Below, in pieces: positions 52,314 through 60,296 of a stretch of DNA of 64,000 bases (position 1 is the stretch's first letter; every line of letters begins with the position of its first letter). A program made the translations under genes and the position numbers. The stretch is from Muribaculaceae bacterium (lineage in GTDB: Bacteria > Bacteroidota > Bacteroidia > Bacteroidales > Muribaculaceae), in NCBI GenBank assembly GCA_017451225.1, contig JAFSPZ010000010.1, positions 1 through 64,000 of the forward strand, written 5' to 3'. Below the pieces are notes generated by a model, which worked only from the letters and a program-made list of their open reading frames with translations, ran no database searches and was not told the origin of the DNA.

Positions 52314-53567
52314 ATGAAACGACACATTATATTGATGGCTCTTGCGGTGGTGGCTATGGCTGCCAGCGCGGTGGTTAAGCCTGGTATTGAAGTGCTGCGC
52401 GATGGTGGTTTCAAGGAGCTGCAAGGCAAGCGCGTGGGACTAGTTACCAATCCCAGCGGTATCGACAATAACCTTAAATCAACAGTCGATATTCTCAATG
52501 AAGCTAAAGGAGTGAAACTTGTAGCACTCTTTGGTCCCGAACATGGTGTACGTGGTAATGCTCATGCTGGCGACAAAGTGGCCGATGCTATTGACCCAGC
52601 CACTGGCGTGAAAATGTACTCTCTCTATGGCAAGACCCATGAGCCTACAACCGAGATGTTGAAAGACATCGACGTACTCATATACGACATCCAGGATATT
52701 GGCTGCCGCAGTTACACGTTCTATGCCACAATGGGCGTGTGCATGCAAGCATGTGCCAAGCACAACAAGGAGTTCATGGTACTCGACCGCCCCAACCCTT
52801 TGGGAGGTAACAAGGTAGAAGGAAACCTTGTTGAACCTGGTTATTTCTCGTTTGTAAGCAAATATGCTATACCCTACCTCTATGGCCTAACTCCTGGCGA
52901 ACTTGCCCAGTACCTAAACGAGGAGGGCATTATAGGCAAGGAGTCGAAGACCGGCAAGAAATGCCGTCTCACCGTCATCCCCATGGAAGGCTGGACTCGC
53001 GACATGAAATTCCGCGACACTGGAATGCCCTGGGTGCTTCCATCACCACAGATTCCCGCTCCAGAGAACGCATTTTTCTATCCAGTGAGTGGAATTCTAG
53101 GTGAATTGTACATTTTCAATACCGGCATTGGTTACACACTGCCATTCGAGTGCTTTGCCGCCTCATGGATTGATGCCGAGGAGCTTGCCAAGAACATGAA
53201 CGCATTAAACCTTCCGGGAATGCATTTCCGCCCCATCAATTACAAACCGTTCTTTGCCCTGAGCGTGGCAGTCGACAAATCATTGCAGGAAGTGCATGGC
53301 GTGCAGATTTATATCACCGACTTTGACAAGGCCAATCTCGTACTCACTCAGTTCTACTTCCTACAAGTGATTCACGAGATGTACCCCAAGCAGGAGCTCT
53401 TTGAGCAAAATCCCAAGCGCTATGCGATGTTCGACAAAGTGTGCGGTACCAAGGAGATTCGCGAACGTTTCTGCAAGCGCTACAAAGTTGCCGATATCAT
53501 CGACTACTTCAATAAAGATACCGAGACCTTCAAGGCAAAATCAAGCAAATATTATCTCTATCAATAA
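52314..53567 (+). CDS. namZ: Exo-beta-N-acetylmuramidase NamZ (DUF1343)
   Basis: 417 residues with a signal peptide (MKRHIILMALAVVAMAASAV). DUF1343/NamZ features: KRVGLVTNPSGID, LFGPEHGVRGNAHAGD (Glu-His of the active site), YDIQDIGCRSYTF and VLDRPNPLGG. NamZ enzymes (GH171), characterised in Bacillus subtilis and Tannerella forsythia, remove MurNAc from the non-reducing end of glycan fragments. The signal peptide places it in the periplasm, supplying MurNAc for uptake. 27 bases after ampG. Confidence 0.88.
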   Translation: MKRHIILMALAVVAMAASAVVKPGIEVLRDGGFKELQGKRVGLVTNPSGIDNNLKSTVDILNEAKGVKLVALFGPEHGVRGNAHAGDKVADAIDPATGVKMYSLYGKTHEPTTEMLKDIDVLIYDIQDIGCRSYTFYATMGVCMQACAKHNKEFMVLDRPNPLGGNKVEGNLVEPGYFSFVSKYAIPYLYGLTPGELAQYLNEEGIIGKESKTGKKCRLTVIPMEGWTRDMKFRDTGMPWVLPSPQIPAPENAFFYPVSGILGELYIFNTGIGYTLPFECFAASWIDAEELAKNMNALNLPGMHFRPINYKPFFALSVAVDKSLQEVHGVQIYITDFDKANLVLTQFYFLQVIHEMYPKQELFEQNPKRYAMFDKVCGTKEIRERFCKRYKVADIIDYFNKDTETFKAKSSKYYLYQ

Positions 53568-53568
53568 T

Positions 53569-53590
53569 CTAGAAAATCCAGGATTTCTAG
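53569..53590. other. Intergenic hairpin inside the cluster
   Basis: CTAGAAAATCC and GGATTTCTAG pair with one bulge directly between namZ and the flavoprotein gene. There is no T-run, so it is more likely an mRNA-processing or stability element than a terminator. Confidence 0.4.
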
Positions 53591-53605
53591 AATATCTAGC
53601 AAAAA

Positions 53606-56392
53606 ATGGACGCGAGCCACAAGACATATCTCAAGCGCATCAGGGAATTCATTCCCAAGGAGCGCATCTACACCGATGACCTGCACTGCTTAGCGTGGGG
53701 CACCGATGCTGGCTTCTACCGCAACATTCCGCAGGTGGTGGTGCGTTCGAAGAACGAGCAGGAAGTGTCGCAGCTGCTCGCCATTGCAAGCGAGATGCAG
53801 CTGCCAGTCACATTCCGCGCCGCAGGCACCAGCCTGAGCGGACAGACCAACACCGACTCTATCCTCATAGTCGCTGGCAAGAACTGGGAAAACTATGAGG
53901 TGGCTCCCGATGCCAGCTACATCAAGCTGCAACCAGGGCTTGTGGGCAGTGAGGTCGACAAGATTCTCGCTCGCCACAACCGCGCTTTCACCCCCGATCC
54001 CGCCAGTAAAAACTCGGCGATGGTGGGTGGCATTGTCATCAACAACGCCAGTGGAATGAGCTGCGGAACCCACGCCAACAGCGACCGCATGATGCTCTCG
54101 ATGCGCATAGTCCTTGCCGACGGCACAATTCTCGACACTGGCGACAAGCGCAGCCGTGATAATTTTAGTTTGGCTCACCCACAATTCATAAAGCGCATTG
54201 AGGAAATTCGTGACCGCGTGATGGCCGACAAAGAACTTGTTGAGCGAATCCGCCGCAAGTATTCCATCAAGAACGTCACCGGCCTGAACATCTCTCCACT
54301 TGTGCTATATAATGACCCCTTCGACATCATCACCCACCTCATCGTGGGCAGCGAGGGCACACTTGCCTTTGCCAGCGAATTCACAATGAAGACAGGTCAC
54401 CTCTACCCCTGCCGTGCCAGCGCTATGCTCTATTTCCAGGACATGCGCGAGTCGTGTGAGGCAGTGGTGGCGATGAAGAAAGGCCCTGTGCACTGCGCCG
54501 AGATTCTCGACAAGAAATCGCTCGCCAGCGTTGACGACAATACTGGCGAAGGCCTTACTGCAGTCCTTATCCAGACCTTTGCCGACAGTAAGGATGAGCT
54601 ACAAAGCAACATCGACAAGATAATGGCGATTCTTGAGCCGTTCCACCTCTATGTGCCTGCCGTCTTCACCGACGACCCAAAGGTCTATGGCAAGTATTGG
54701 GCTATCCGTTCGGGAATCTTCCCAAGCGTTGGTGGGACCCGTCCACTTGGCACCACGGTTCTAATCGAGGACGTTGCATTCCATATCGAAGACTTGCCAC
54801 AGGCTACTGTCGACCTTGCTCAAATGCTTGAAGACTATGGCTATGACGACAGTTGCATCTATGGTCATGCACTTGAGGGCAACTACCATTTCATCATTTC
54901 TCAGTCGTTTGACACACAGGAAGAAATAAAGCGATACGAAAACCTCATGCGAGCAGTAGTCGAGCTGGTAATTGACAAATATGACGGTTCGCTCAAGGCT
55001 GAGCATGGAACAGGTCGCAACATGGCTCCATTTGTCAAGAAAGAGTGGGGTGAAAAGGCCTATCAGGTGATGCTCGATGTAAAGCAACTCTTCGACCCCA
55101 AGGGTATTTTGAATCCCGGTGTGATTTTCAATGACGACCCCGAGTGTTTTATCAAGAACCTCAAACCCATGCCGCTGACCAACGACAACGTAAACAAGTG
55201 CATTGAGTGCGGATTCTGCGAGGTTAATTGCGTGAGCAGCGGACTGACGCTCTCCTCACGCCAGCGCATCATCGTGCAGCGCGAGATTTCTAGATTAAAA
55301 GAATCAGGCGAAGACCCAGTGCGTTTGAAACGCCTCAAGAAACAATATAAATACTACGGCGAAGCAACCTGCGCAGCCGACGGCCTTTGCTCAACCTCAT
55401 GCCCAATGGGCATCAATGTGGGCGAACTCACTCACGACCTACGTGCCGAACAACATCACAAGGGCACAGTGGCTCACAACATTGGCAGCTATGTGTCACG
55501 CCATTTCGCGACGACCAAAGGCAGCATCAAATCTCTGCTCTACGTTGCCAGTGCAGTACACTCTTTGCTTGGCGACAGTGGTGTGAATGCAGTAGGTAAA
55601 GCTATGCATGCGATTGGTGCGCCATTATGGACTCCTTCCACCCCTAAGCCTCACAAGATGAAGGCACCAAAGCAACCCGCAAGCGACAAGAAAGTGGTAT
55701 ACTTCCCCAGCTGCCTCAACCAAGCATTGGGTCGTGGCAAGCATGGCGTGGAGATTGATCTCGTTGACAAAGTGGTCGCTTTCTTAAACAAGGCTGGATG
55801 GGAAGTCATCTATCCTGAGAACATGAACAACCTGTGCTGCGGTATGATTTGGAACAGCAAGGGTATGCCCGATGTTGCTCAATCCAAAACCGACGAACTT
55901 GAACAGGCATTGCTCAAGGCGAGCGATTGCGGAAAGCTGCACGTTGTGTGTGACCAGAGTCCCTGCTTGCACCACATACGTGAGCACATGAAAAAGATTA
56001 AGCCGCTGGAGCTCATGGAGTTCATTCACGACTATGTGGCACAAGACCTGGAGTTCACACCAACCAATGAGCCCATCGCTCTGCACCTCACCTGCTCGTC
56101 AAAACTCATGAAGATTGACGACAAAATACTTGACCTAGCCAGACGATGCTCAACCAGCGTACTTGTGCCTGAGGGAGTGGGCTGCTGCGGATTTGCCGGC
56201 GACAAGGGTTTTACACATCCCGAGCTCAACGCCTATGCTCTGCGCAAGCTGCGGCCCCAAATCGAGAAAGCAAACATCAAGCGCGGCTTTAGCAACAGCC
56301 GCACCTGCGAGATAGGATTGACAACCCACAGCGGCATCCCTTACCAGTCGCTAATCTACTTGATAGACGAAGTTAGTAAAGCAGTAAAATAG
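53606..56392 (+). CDS. FAD/Fe-S oxidoreductase of the D-lactate dehydrogenase type
   Basis: 928 residues. The FAD-binding PCMH domain (about 35-260) has FRAAGTSLSGQTNTD, PGLVGSEVDKIL and GGIVINNASGMSCGTHANSD. The FAD-linked oxidase C domain ends near 500 with DGSLKAEHGTGRN. Two 4Fe-4S motifs follow (CIECGFCEVNC at about 532, CAADGLCSTSCPMG at about 590). The CCG-type Fe-S domain (about 690-920) has NNLCCGM and GVGCCGFAGDKG. These features define membrane-associated D-lactate dehydrogenases that pass electrons to quinone. MurQ, encoded downstream, releases D-lactate from MurNAc-6-phosphate, so D-lactate is the natural candidate substrate; glycolate or D-2-hydroxyglutarate are alternatives. Confidence 0.85.
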   Translation: MDASHKTYLKRIREFIPKERIYTDDLHCLAWGTDAGFYRNIPQVVVRSKNEQEVSQLLAIASEMQLPVTFRAAGTSLSGQTNTDSILIVAGKNWENYEVAPDASYIKLQPGLVGSEVDKILARHNRAFTPDPASKNSAMVGGIVINNASGMSCGTHANSDRMMLSMRIVLADGTILDTGDKRSRDNFSLAHPQFIKRIEEIRDRVMADKELVERIRRKYSIKNVTGLNISPLVLYNDPFDIITHLIVGSEGTLAFASEFTMKTGHLYPCRASAMLYFQDMRESCEAVVAMKKGPVHCAEILDKKSLASVDDNTGEGLTAVLIQTFADSKDELQSNIDKIMAILEPFHLYVPAVFTDDPKVYGKYWAIRSGIFPSVGGTRPLGTTVLIEDVAFHIEDLPQATVDLAQMLEDYGYDDSCIYGHALEGNYHFIISQSFDTQEEIKRYENLMRAVVELVIDKYDGSLKAEHGTGRNMAPFVKKEWGEKAYQVMLDVKQLFDPKGILNPGVIFNDDPECFIKNLKPMPLTNDNVNKCIECGFCEVNCVSSGLTLSSRQRIIVQREISRLKESGEDPVRLKRLKKQYKYYGEATCAADGLCSTSCPMGINVGELTHDLRAEQHHKGTVAHNIGSYVSRHFATTKGSIKSLLYVASAVHSLLGDSGVNAVGKAMHAIGAPLWTPSTPKPHKMKAPKQPASDKKVVYFPSCLNQALGRGKHGVEIDLVDKVVAFLNKAGWEVIYPENMNNLCCGMIWNSKGMPDVAQSKTDELEQALLKASDCGKLHVVCDQSPCLHHIREHMKKIKPLELMEFIHDYVAQDLEFTPTNEPIALHLTCSSKLMKIDDKILDLARRCSTSVLVPEGVGCCGFAGDKGFTHPELNAYALRKLRPQIEKANIKRGFSNSRTCEIGLTTHSGIPYQSLIYLIDEVSKAVK

Positions 56393-56431
56393 CAGAATAG
56401 AAAAACTCTTCATAATTATCAACAAAGAGAT

Positions 56432-57589
56432 ATGGCAAAAAATAACAAACGACTCCTCTCGCTCGACATATTGCGAGGCATCACCATAGCTGGTATGCTC
56501 CTGGTCAACAATCCAGGCAGCTGGAGCCATCTTTACACTCCATTGGAGCATGCAGAGTGGATAGGGCTCACCCCCACCGACCTGGTGTTCCCGTTCTTCA
56601 TGTTTGTAATGGGTGTGTCGATGTATTTCTCGCTTAGCAAATTCAAGTTCAACCTAAGCGGTAGCTTGATGTTAAAGATTTGCCGCCGCACCATCGTCCT
56701 ATTCCTGATTGGATGGGTAGTTCAATGGTTTGGCATGTGGCTGAGAGGGCTTTACAATCCCGAATCGCAATTCTTTGCCGACATGTTTGGAAAGCTGCGC
56801 ATCTTGGGCGTGTTCCAACGCTTGGCGCTTGTCTATTTCTTTGGCTCGATGATTGCCGTGCTTTTCAAGAGCAAATTCATCCCATGGATAATAGGTATTA
56901 TCCTTGTTGTCTACGCTTTTATTCTTGGCTTTGGCAACGGATATGAGTTCTCGCTCGACAATATTCTCTCACGCATCGATTGCTCAATACTTGGTGAAGA
57001 CCACATGTATCACGAGGAGGCTTTTGGCCAGAAACTCGCCCTTGACCCAGAAGGATTGCTCAGCACTTTGCCCTGCATTGCCCATATGCTCATTGGTTTC
57101 ATGATGGGTAAGTGCATCAACACAGTGCACAACAACCGCGACCGCATTGTCGAGATTGCCGTGTGGGGCGCATTGATGCTTCTTGTGGGGTGGCTGTTGC
57201 AATATGGCATTCCATGCAGCAAGAAAGCTTGGACCTCGAGCTATGTGCTCATCACCTGCGGCATGGCGTCGTGCATTCTGGCCATGCTCATCTATGCCAT
57301 CGATATCAAGGGCCACAACCGCTGGTGCCGTTTCTTCCAAGCATTTGGCATCAATCCTTTGTTCTGCTATCTGGTAGGAACAATCTTTGCCATAGCCTTT
57401 GGCACAGTTCGCTTTGGCACAAATGCCGCTGGCGACCCTATAACTATAAAATCTCTCATCTATGATGGCTGGAGTGCCATCACCACTACGCCCGAGGCCG
57501 CTTCATGCCTCTATGCCATCACCTTTGTGTTTATCACATGGTGCTTTGGATACATCCTCTACAAGAAAAAAATATACATCAAGATATAA
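56432..57589 (+). CDS. NagX-like multi-pass membrane protein (candidate MurNAc transporter)
   Basis: 385 residues, about 10 membrane helices. It belongs to the heparan-alpha-glucosaminide N-acetyltransferase-like/DUF5009 group: RLLSLDILRGITIAGMLLVN, GLTPTDLVFPFFMFVMGVSM and GINPLFCYLVGT. Family members either acetylate glucosamine across a membrane or are linked to GlcNAc use (NagX). In Tannerella forsythia a membrane protein (MurT) encoded with MurK and MurQ imports MurNAc. The position here, directly before the kinase and murQ, suggests that role, but the homology to MurT is from memory and unchecked. Confidence 0.75.
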   Translation: MAKNNKRLLSLDILRGITIAGMLLVNNPGSWSHLYTPLEHAEWIGLTPTDLVFPFFMFVMGVSMYFSLSKFKFNLSGSLMLKICRRTIVLFLIGWVVQWFGMWLRGLYNPESQFFADMFGKLRILGVFQRLALVYFFGSMIAVLFKSKFIPWIIGIILVVYAFILGFGNGYEFSLDNILSRIDCSILGEDHMYHEEAFGQKLALDPEGLLSTLPCIAHMLIGFMMGKCINTVHNNRDRIVEIAVWGALMLLVGWLLQYGIPCSKKAWTSSYVLITCGMASCILAMLIYAIDIKGHNRWCRFFQAFGINPLFCYLVGTIFAIAFGTVRFGTNAAGDPITIKSLIYDGWSAITTTPEAASCLYAITFVFITWCFGYILYKKKIYIKI

Positions 57590-57670
57590 TTTGATAAGAA
57601 AAGAAATTCCGATTTTCTATCACAATCCCATTCACCGATAATTCAATAAACAACTTAAAAATATAACATT

Positions 57671-58513
57671 ATGATTTTAATTGCTGACAGCGGCTCCACC
57701 AAGATTGACTGGTGTCTGCTTAACGGAAAAAAGAAAGTAGCACAAATCTTCACTACCGGCATGAACGCTCTGCTCATGACCGAGGAAGAAATGGCCGAGT
57801 GCATCATGACCGAACTCATGCCAAGCCTTCAAGGCTATGAGGTAACAGAGATTTACTACTATGGTGCAGGTATCATTAGCGATGAGATTAAGAACCAGGT
57901 CATAAATGCGCTCAAGCGCAATATGCCACACGTGACAAAAATTGAGGTCAACACCGACTTGCTCGCAGCTGCACGCGCATTGTGCCAGCGAGAGCCAGGC
58001 ATCGCTTGCATCCTAGGCACCGGTAGCAACAGCTGCTACTACGACGGTGAGAAGGTGGTAGACAACGTTTCGCCACTGGGATACATACTGGGCGATGAGG
58101 GCAGCGGCGCCGTACTTGGCAAACTGCTCGTGGGCGATGTCCTCAAGAAGCAGCTTCCCGAGCACCTGTGCGAAAAATTCCTCAAGGAGTATAACCTTGA
58201 CCGAACCGCCATCATCGAACGAGTGTATCGCAAGCCTGCCGCCAACCGTTTCCTTGCACAATTTGCCCCATTCATCGAGCGCAACATCAACGAGCCATCA
58301 ATCCATGCCCTCGTGCTTCGCTCATTTACCGATTTCTTTGTTCGCAATGTGGCCAACTATCCACACTACAAGGAGCTTCCTTGCAACTTTGTGGGCTCTA
58401 TAGCTTTGTTGCAGAAGGATGTTCTCATCGAGGCAGCAAGCAAGCTTGGCATCACCATTGGCAACATCATCCAAGCCCCAATGGAAGGCCTCATCAAGTA
58501 CCACTCTAATTAA
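57671..58513 (+). CDS. murK: BadF/BadG-family amino-sugar kinase (MurK-type)
   Basis: 280 residues with an intact ATPase core: LIADSGSTKIDWCLLNG (phosphate 1), IYYYGAGI, IACILGTGSNSCYYDGEKVV (phosphate 2) and GYILGDEGSGAVLGKLLVGD. The family phosphorylates GlcNAc and MurNAc. Being followed by murQ after 77 bases argues for MurNAc-6-phosphate as product, as in T. forsythia. It is the functional counterpart of the degenerate paralogue at 40471. Cytosolic. Confidence 0.82.
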   Translation: MILIADSGSTKIDWCLLNGKKKVAQIFTTGMNALLMTEEEMAECIMTELMPSLQGYEVTEIYYYGAGIISDEIKNQVINALKRNMPHVTKIEVNTDLLAAARALCQREPGIACILGTGSNSCYYDGEKVVDNVSPLGYILGDEGSGAVLGKLLVGDVLKKQLPEHLCEKFLKEYNLDRTAIIERVYRKPAANRFLAQFAPFIERNINEPSIHALVLRSFTDFFVRNVANYPHYKELPCNFVGSIALLQKDVLIEAASKLGITIGNIIQAPMEGLIKYHSN

Positions 58514-58590
58514 TCCAGATCTACTAGGGCATTTTGATTGTCCACAAAACCAGAAAAACAGATAATTTATAACTTAACACTTACTAAGTT

Positions 58591-59412
58591 ATGGCTTTTA
58601 TTAAAATTAGCGAACAGCCTTCTCTCTATAATGACCTTGAGAAGAAGAGTGTTCATGAGCTATTGACTGAAATCAACCAAGAAGACCACAAGGTCGCCGA
58701 CGCTGTGCAGAAGGCCATTCCTCAAATCGAGAAACTCGTCACTGGCATCGTCGAGAGGATGAAGCGCGGTGGCCGCATCTTCTACATGGGTGCGGGCACC
58801 AGCGGTAGGCTTGGTGTGCTCGACGCTAGCGAGATTCCACCCACATTCGGCATGGATCCGGGATGGATTATTGGCCTTATTGCAGGTGGCGACTATGCCT
58901 TGCGCAACGCTGTGGAAAACGCCGAAGACGATGAGGCTCAAGGATGGAAAGACTTGCAAGAGCACAATATCACGAGCAACGACACCGTGATTGGCATTGC
59001 TGCAAGCGGCACCACTCCCTATGTGATTGGCGCCTTGCGCGACGCCCGCGCTCATGGGTGTCTCACTGCAGCCATCACAAGTAACCCCGACGCTCCCATC
59101 AGCCAAGCAGCCGAGATACCTATCGAGATGATTGTCGGGCCCGAATATGTTACCGGCAGCAGCCGCATGAAGAGCGGCACGGGACAGAAACTCATCTGCA
59201 ACATGATTTCAACCAGCGTAATGATTCAGATGGGACGCGTGAAAGGCAATAAAATGGTGAATATGCAGTTAACGAACCAAAAACTCGTTGACCGCGGCAC
59301 CCGCATGGTGGTCGACGAGTTGGGACTATCTTACGACGAGGCCAAGCGTCTGCTTTTGCTTCACGGCAGCGTGAAAAAAGCCTGCGATGCCTATCGTGGA
59401 ATTACAGAATGA
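58591..59412 (+). CDS. murQ: N-acetylmuramic acid 6-phosphate etherase
   Basis: 273 residues, full length for MurQ, with the SIS domain: GGRIFYMGAGTSGRLGVLDA, SEIPPTFGM, NAEDDEAQG (catalytic Glu region), DTVIGIAASGTTPYV and PEYVTGSSRMKSGTGQKL. It cleaves the lactyl ether of MurNAc-6-phosphate to GlcNAc-6-phosphate and D-lactate. It links the upstream kinase to amino-sugar metabolism and to the D-lactate-dehydrogenase-type enzyme three genes earlier. The C-terminal UBA-like helices are present. Confidence 0.95.
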   Translation: MAFIKISEQPSLYNDLEKKSVHELLTEINQEDHKVADAVQKAIPQIEKLVTGIVERMKRGGRIFYMGAGTSGRLGVLDASEIPPTFGMDPGWIIGLIAGGDYALRNAVENAEDDEAQGWKDLQEHNITSNDTVIGIAASGTTPYVIGALRDARAHGCLTAAITSNPDAPISQAAEIPIEMIVGPEYVTGSSRMKSGTGQKLICNMISTSVMIQMGRVKGNKMVNMQLTNQKLVDRGTRMVVDELGLSYDEAKRLLLLHGSVKKACDAYRGITE

Positions 59413-59445
59413 AAGAATAACAAATCTTCAATCTCTACACACATT

Positions 59446-60117
59446 ATGAAACGCTTTCTATTAATAACAATAGCCGCCATAGCAGCAGTCACTGCAATGC
59501 AAGCTCAAGCGCCTGAGCGAACTGCCAATCAAGACAAGTATTATGTGCGCCGAGCAACTCACTTCGATGATCTGCCAGTGTACCATCGCGACATCATTAT
59601 GCTTGGCAACAGTCTCACCGATGGTGCCGAGTGGAATGAACTGCTCAAGAATCCAAACGTGAAAAACCGTGGTATCATTGGCGACATAGTGCAAGGTCTG
59701 TATGAACGCATGGAGCCCATACTCAAGGGTAAGCCTCGCAAAATCTTTATTCTCAGCGGTGTTAATGATGTCTCCCATGGAGTAGATGGCGACAGCATAG
59801 GGCGAGCCATGGAGAAGCTCATAGTCCTTATCAAGAAACGCTGTCCACGAACCAAGATTTACCTGCAGTCGATGCTGCCCTTCAATACCAATGTGCAGAT
59901 GTGGAAGCTGCTTGAAGGTCGTGAGCAAGTTGTGATTGACGGAAACCGAGCCATGGAAGAGGTGTGCAAGCGACAGGGGGTAACCTGGATTAACCTCTAC
60001 CCTCTTTTTGTAGACAAGAACGGTAAGCTGCGAGAGGAACTCACTAACGACGGCCTGCACCTGCTAGGCCCCGGCTATCTCATTTGGCGTGACGCCATCT
60101 GGAAATATACACGATAG
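59446..60117 (+). CDS. Secreted SGNH/GDSL hydrolase
   Basis: 223 residues with a signal peptide ending MQAQA. SGNH blocks are all visible: IIMLGNSLTDG (Ser), NRGIIGD (Gly region), ILSGVNDVSHG (Asn) and LTNDGLHLLGPGY (Asp-His). The family includes PAF-acetylhydrolase-like esterases and sugar O-acetylesterases. As the last gene of the salvage cluster it could remove O-acetyl groups from MurNAc, which otherwise hinder muramidases; this is inference from context. Confidence 0.85.
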   Translation: MKRFLLITIAAIAAVTAMQAQAPERTANQDKYYVRRATHFDDLPVYHRDIIMLGNSLTDGAEWNELLKNPNVKNRGIIGDIVQGLYERMEPILKGKPRKIFILSGVNDVSHGVDGDSIGRAMEKLIVLIKKRCPRTKIYLQSMLPFNTNVQMWKLLEGREQVVIDGNRAMEEVCKRQGVTWINLYPLFVDKNGKLREELTNDGLHLLGPGYLIWRDAIWKYTR

Positions 60118-60143
60118 TTTTTATAATCACCCTATACGCTAAC

Positions 60144-60180
60144 GGCACATTCTGTTTATCTTACGGAATGTGCCTTTAAT
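60144..60180 (+). terminator. Terminator of the peptidoglycan-salvage cluster
   Basis: GGCACATTC / GAATGTGCC, a 9-base perfect stem with a 13-base loop, followed by TTTAATTT, 27 bases after the last stop. Confidence 0.7.
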
Positions 60181-60233
60181 TTATTATTTAGCTCTGTTCG
60201 TTGTATTTTTTTGGAGATTCTTCATTATTGGCC

Positions 60234-60241
60234 TACCTTTG
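60234..60241 (+). promoter_or_regulatory. Promoter of the C10 protease gene (TACCTTTG)
   Basis: TACCTTTG with TTTG at 60210-60213, 20 bases upstream, 55 bases before the ATG. Confidence 0.65.
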
Positions 60242-60296
60242 CTCCTTCTTTTAAGAATTAATACACATATATACTAAACCTAACTTATCATTTTAG

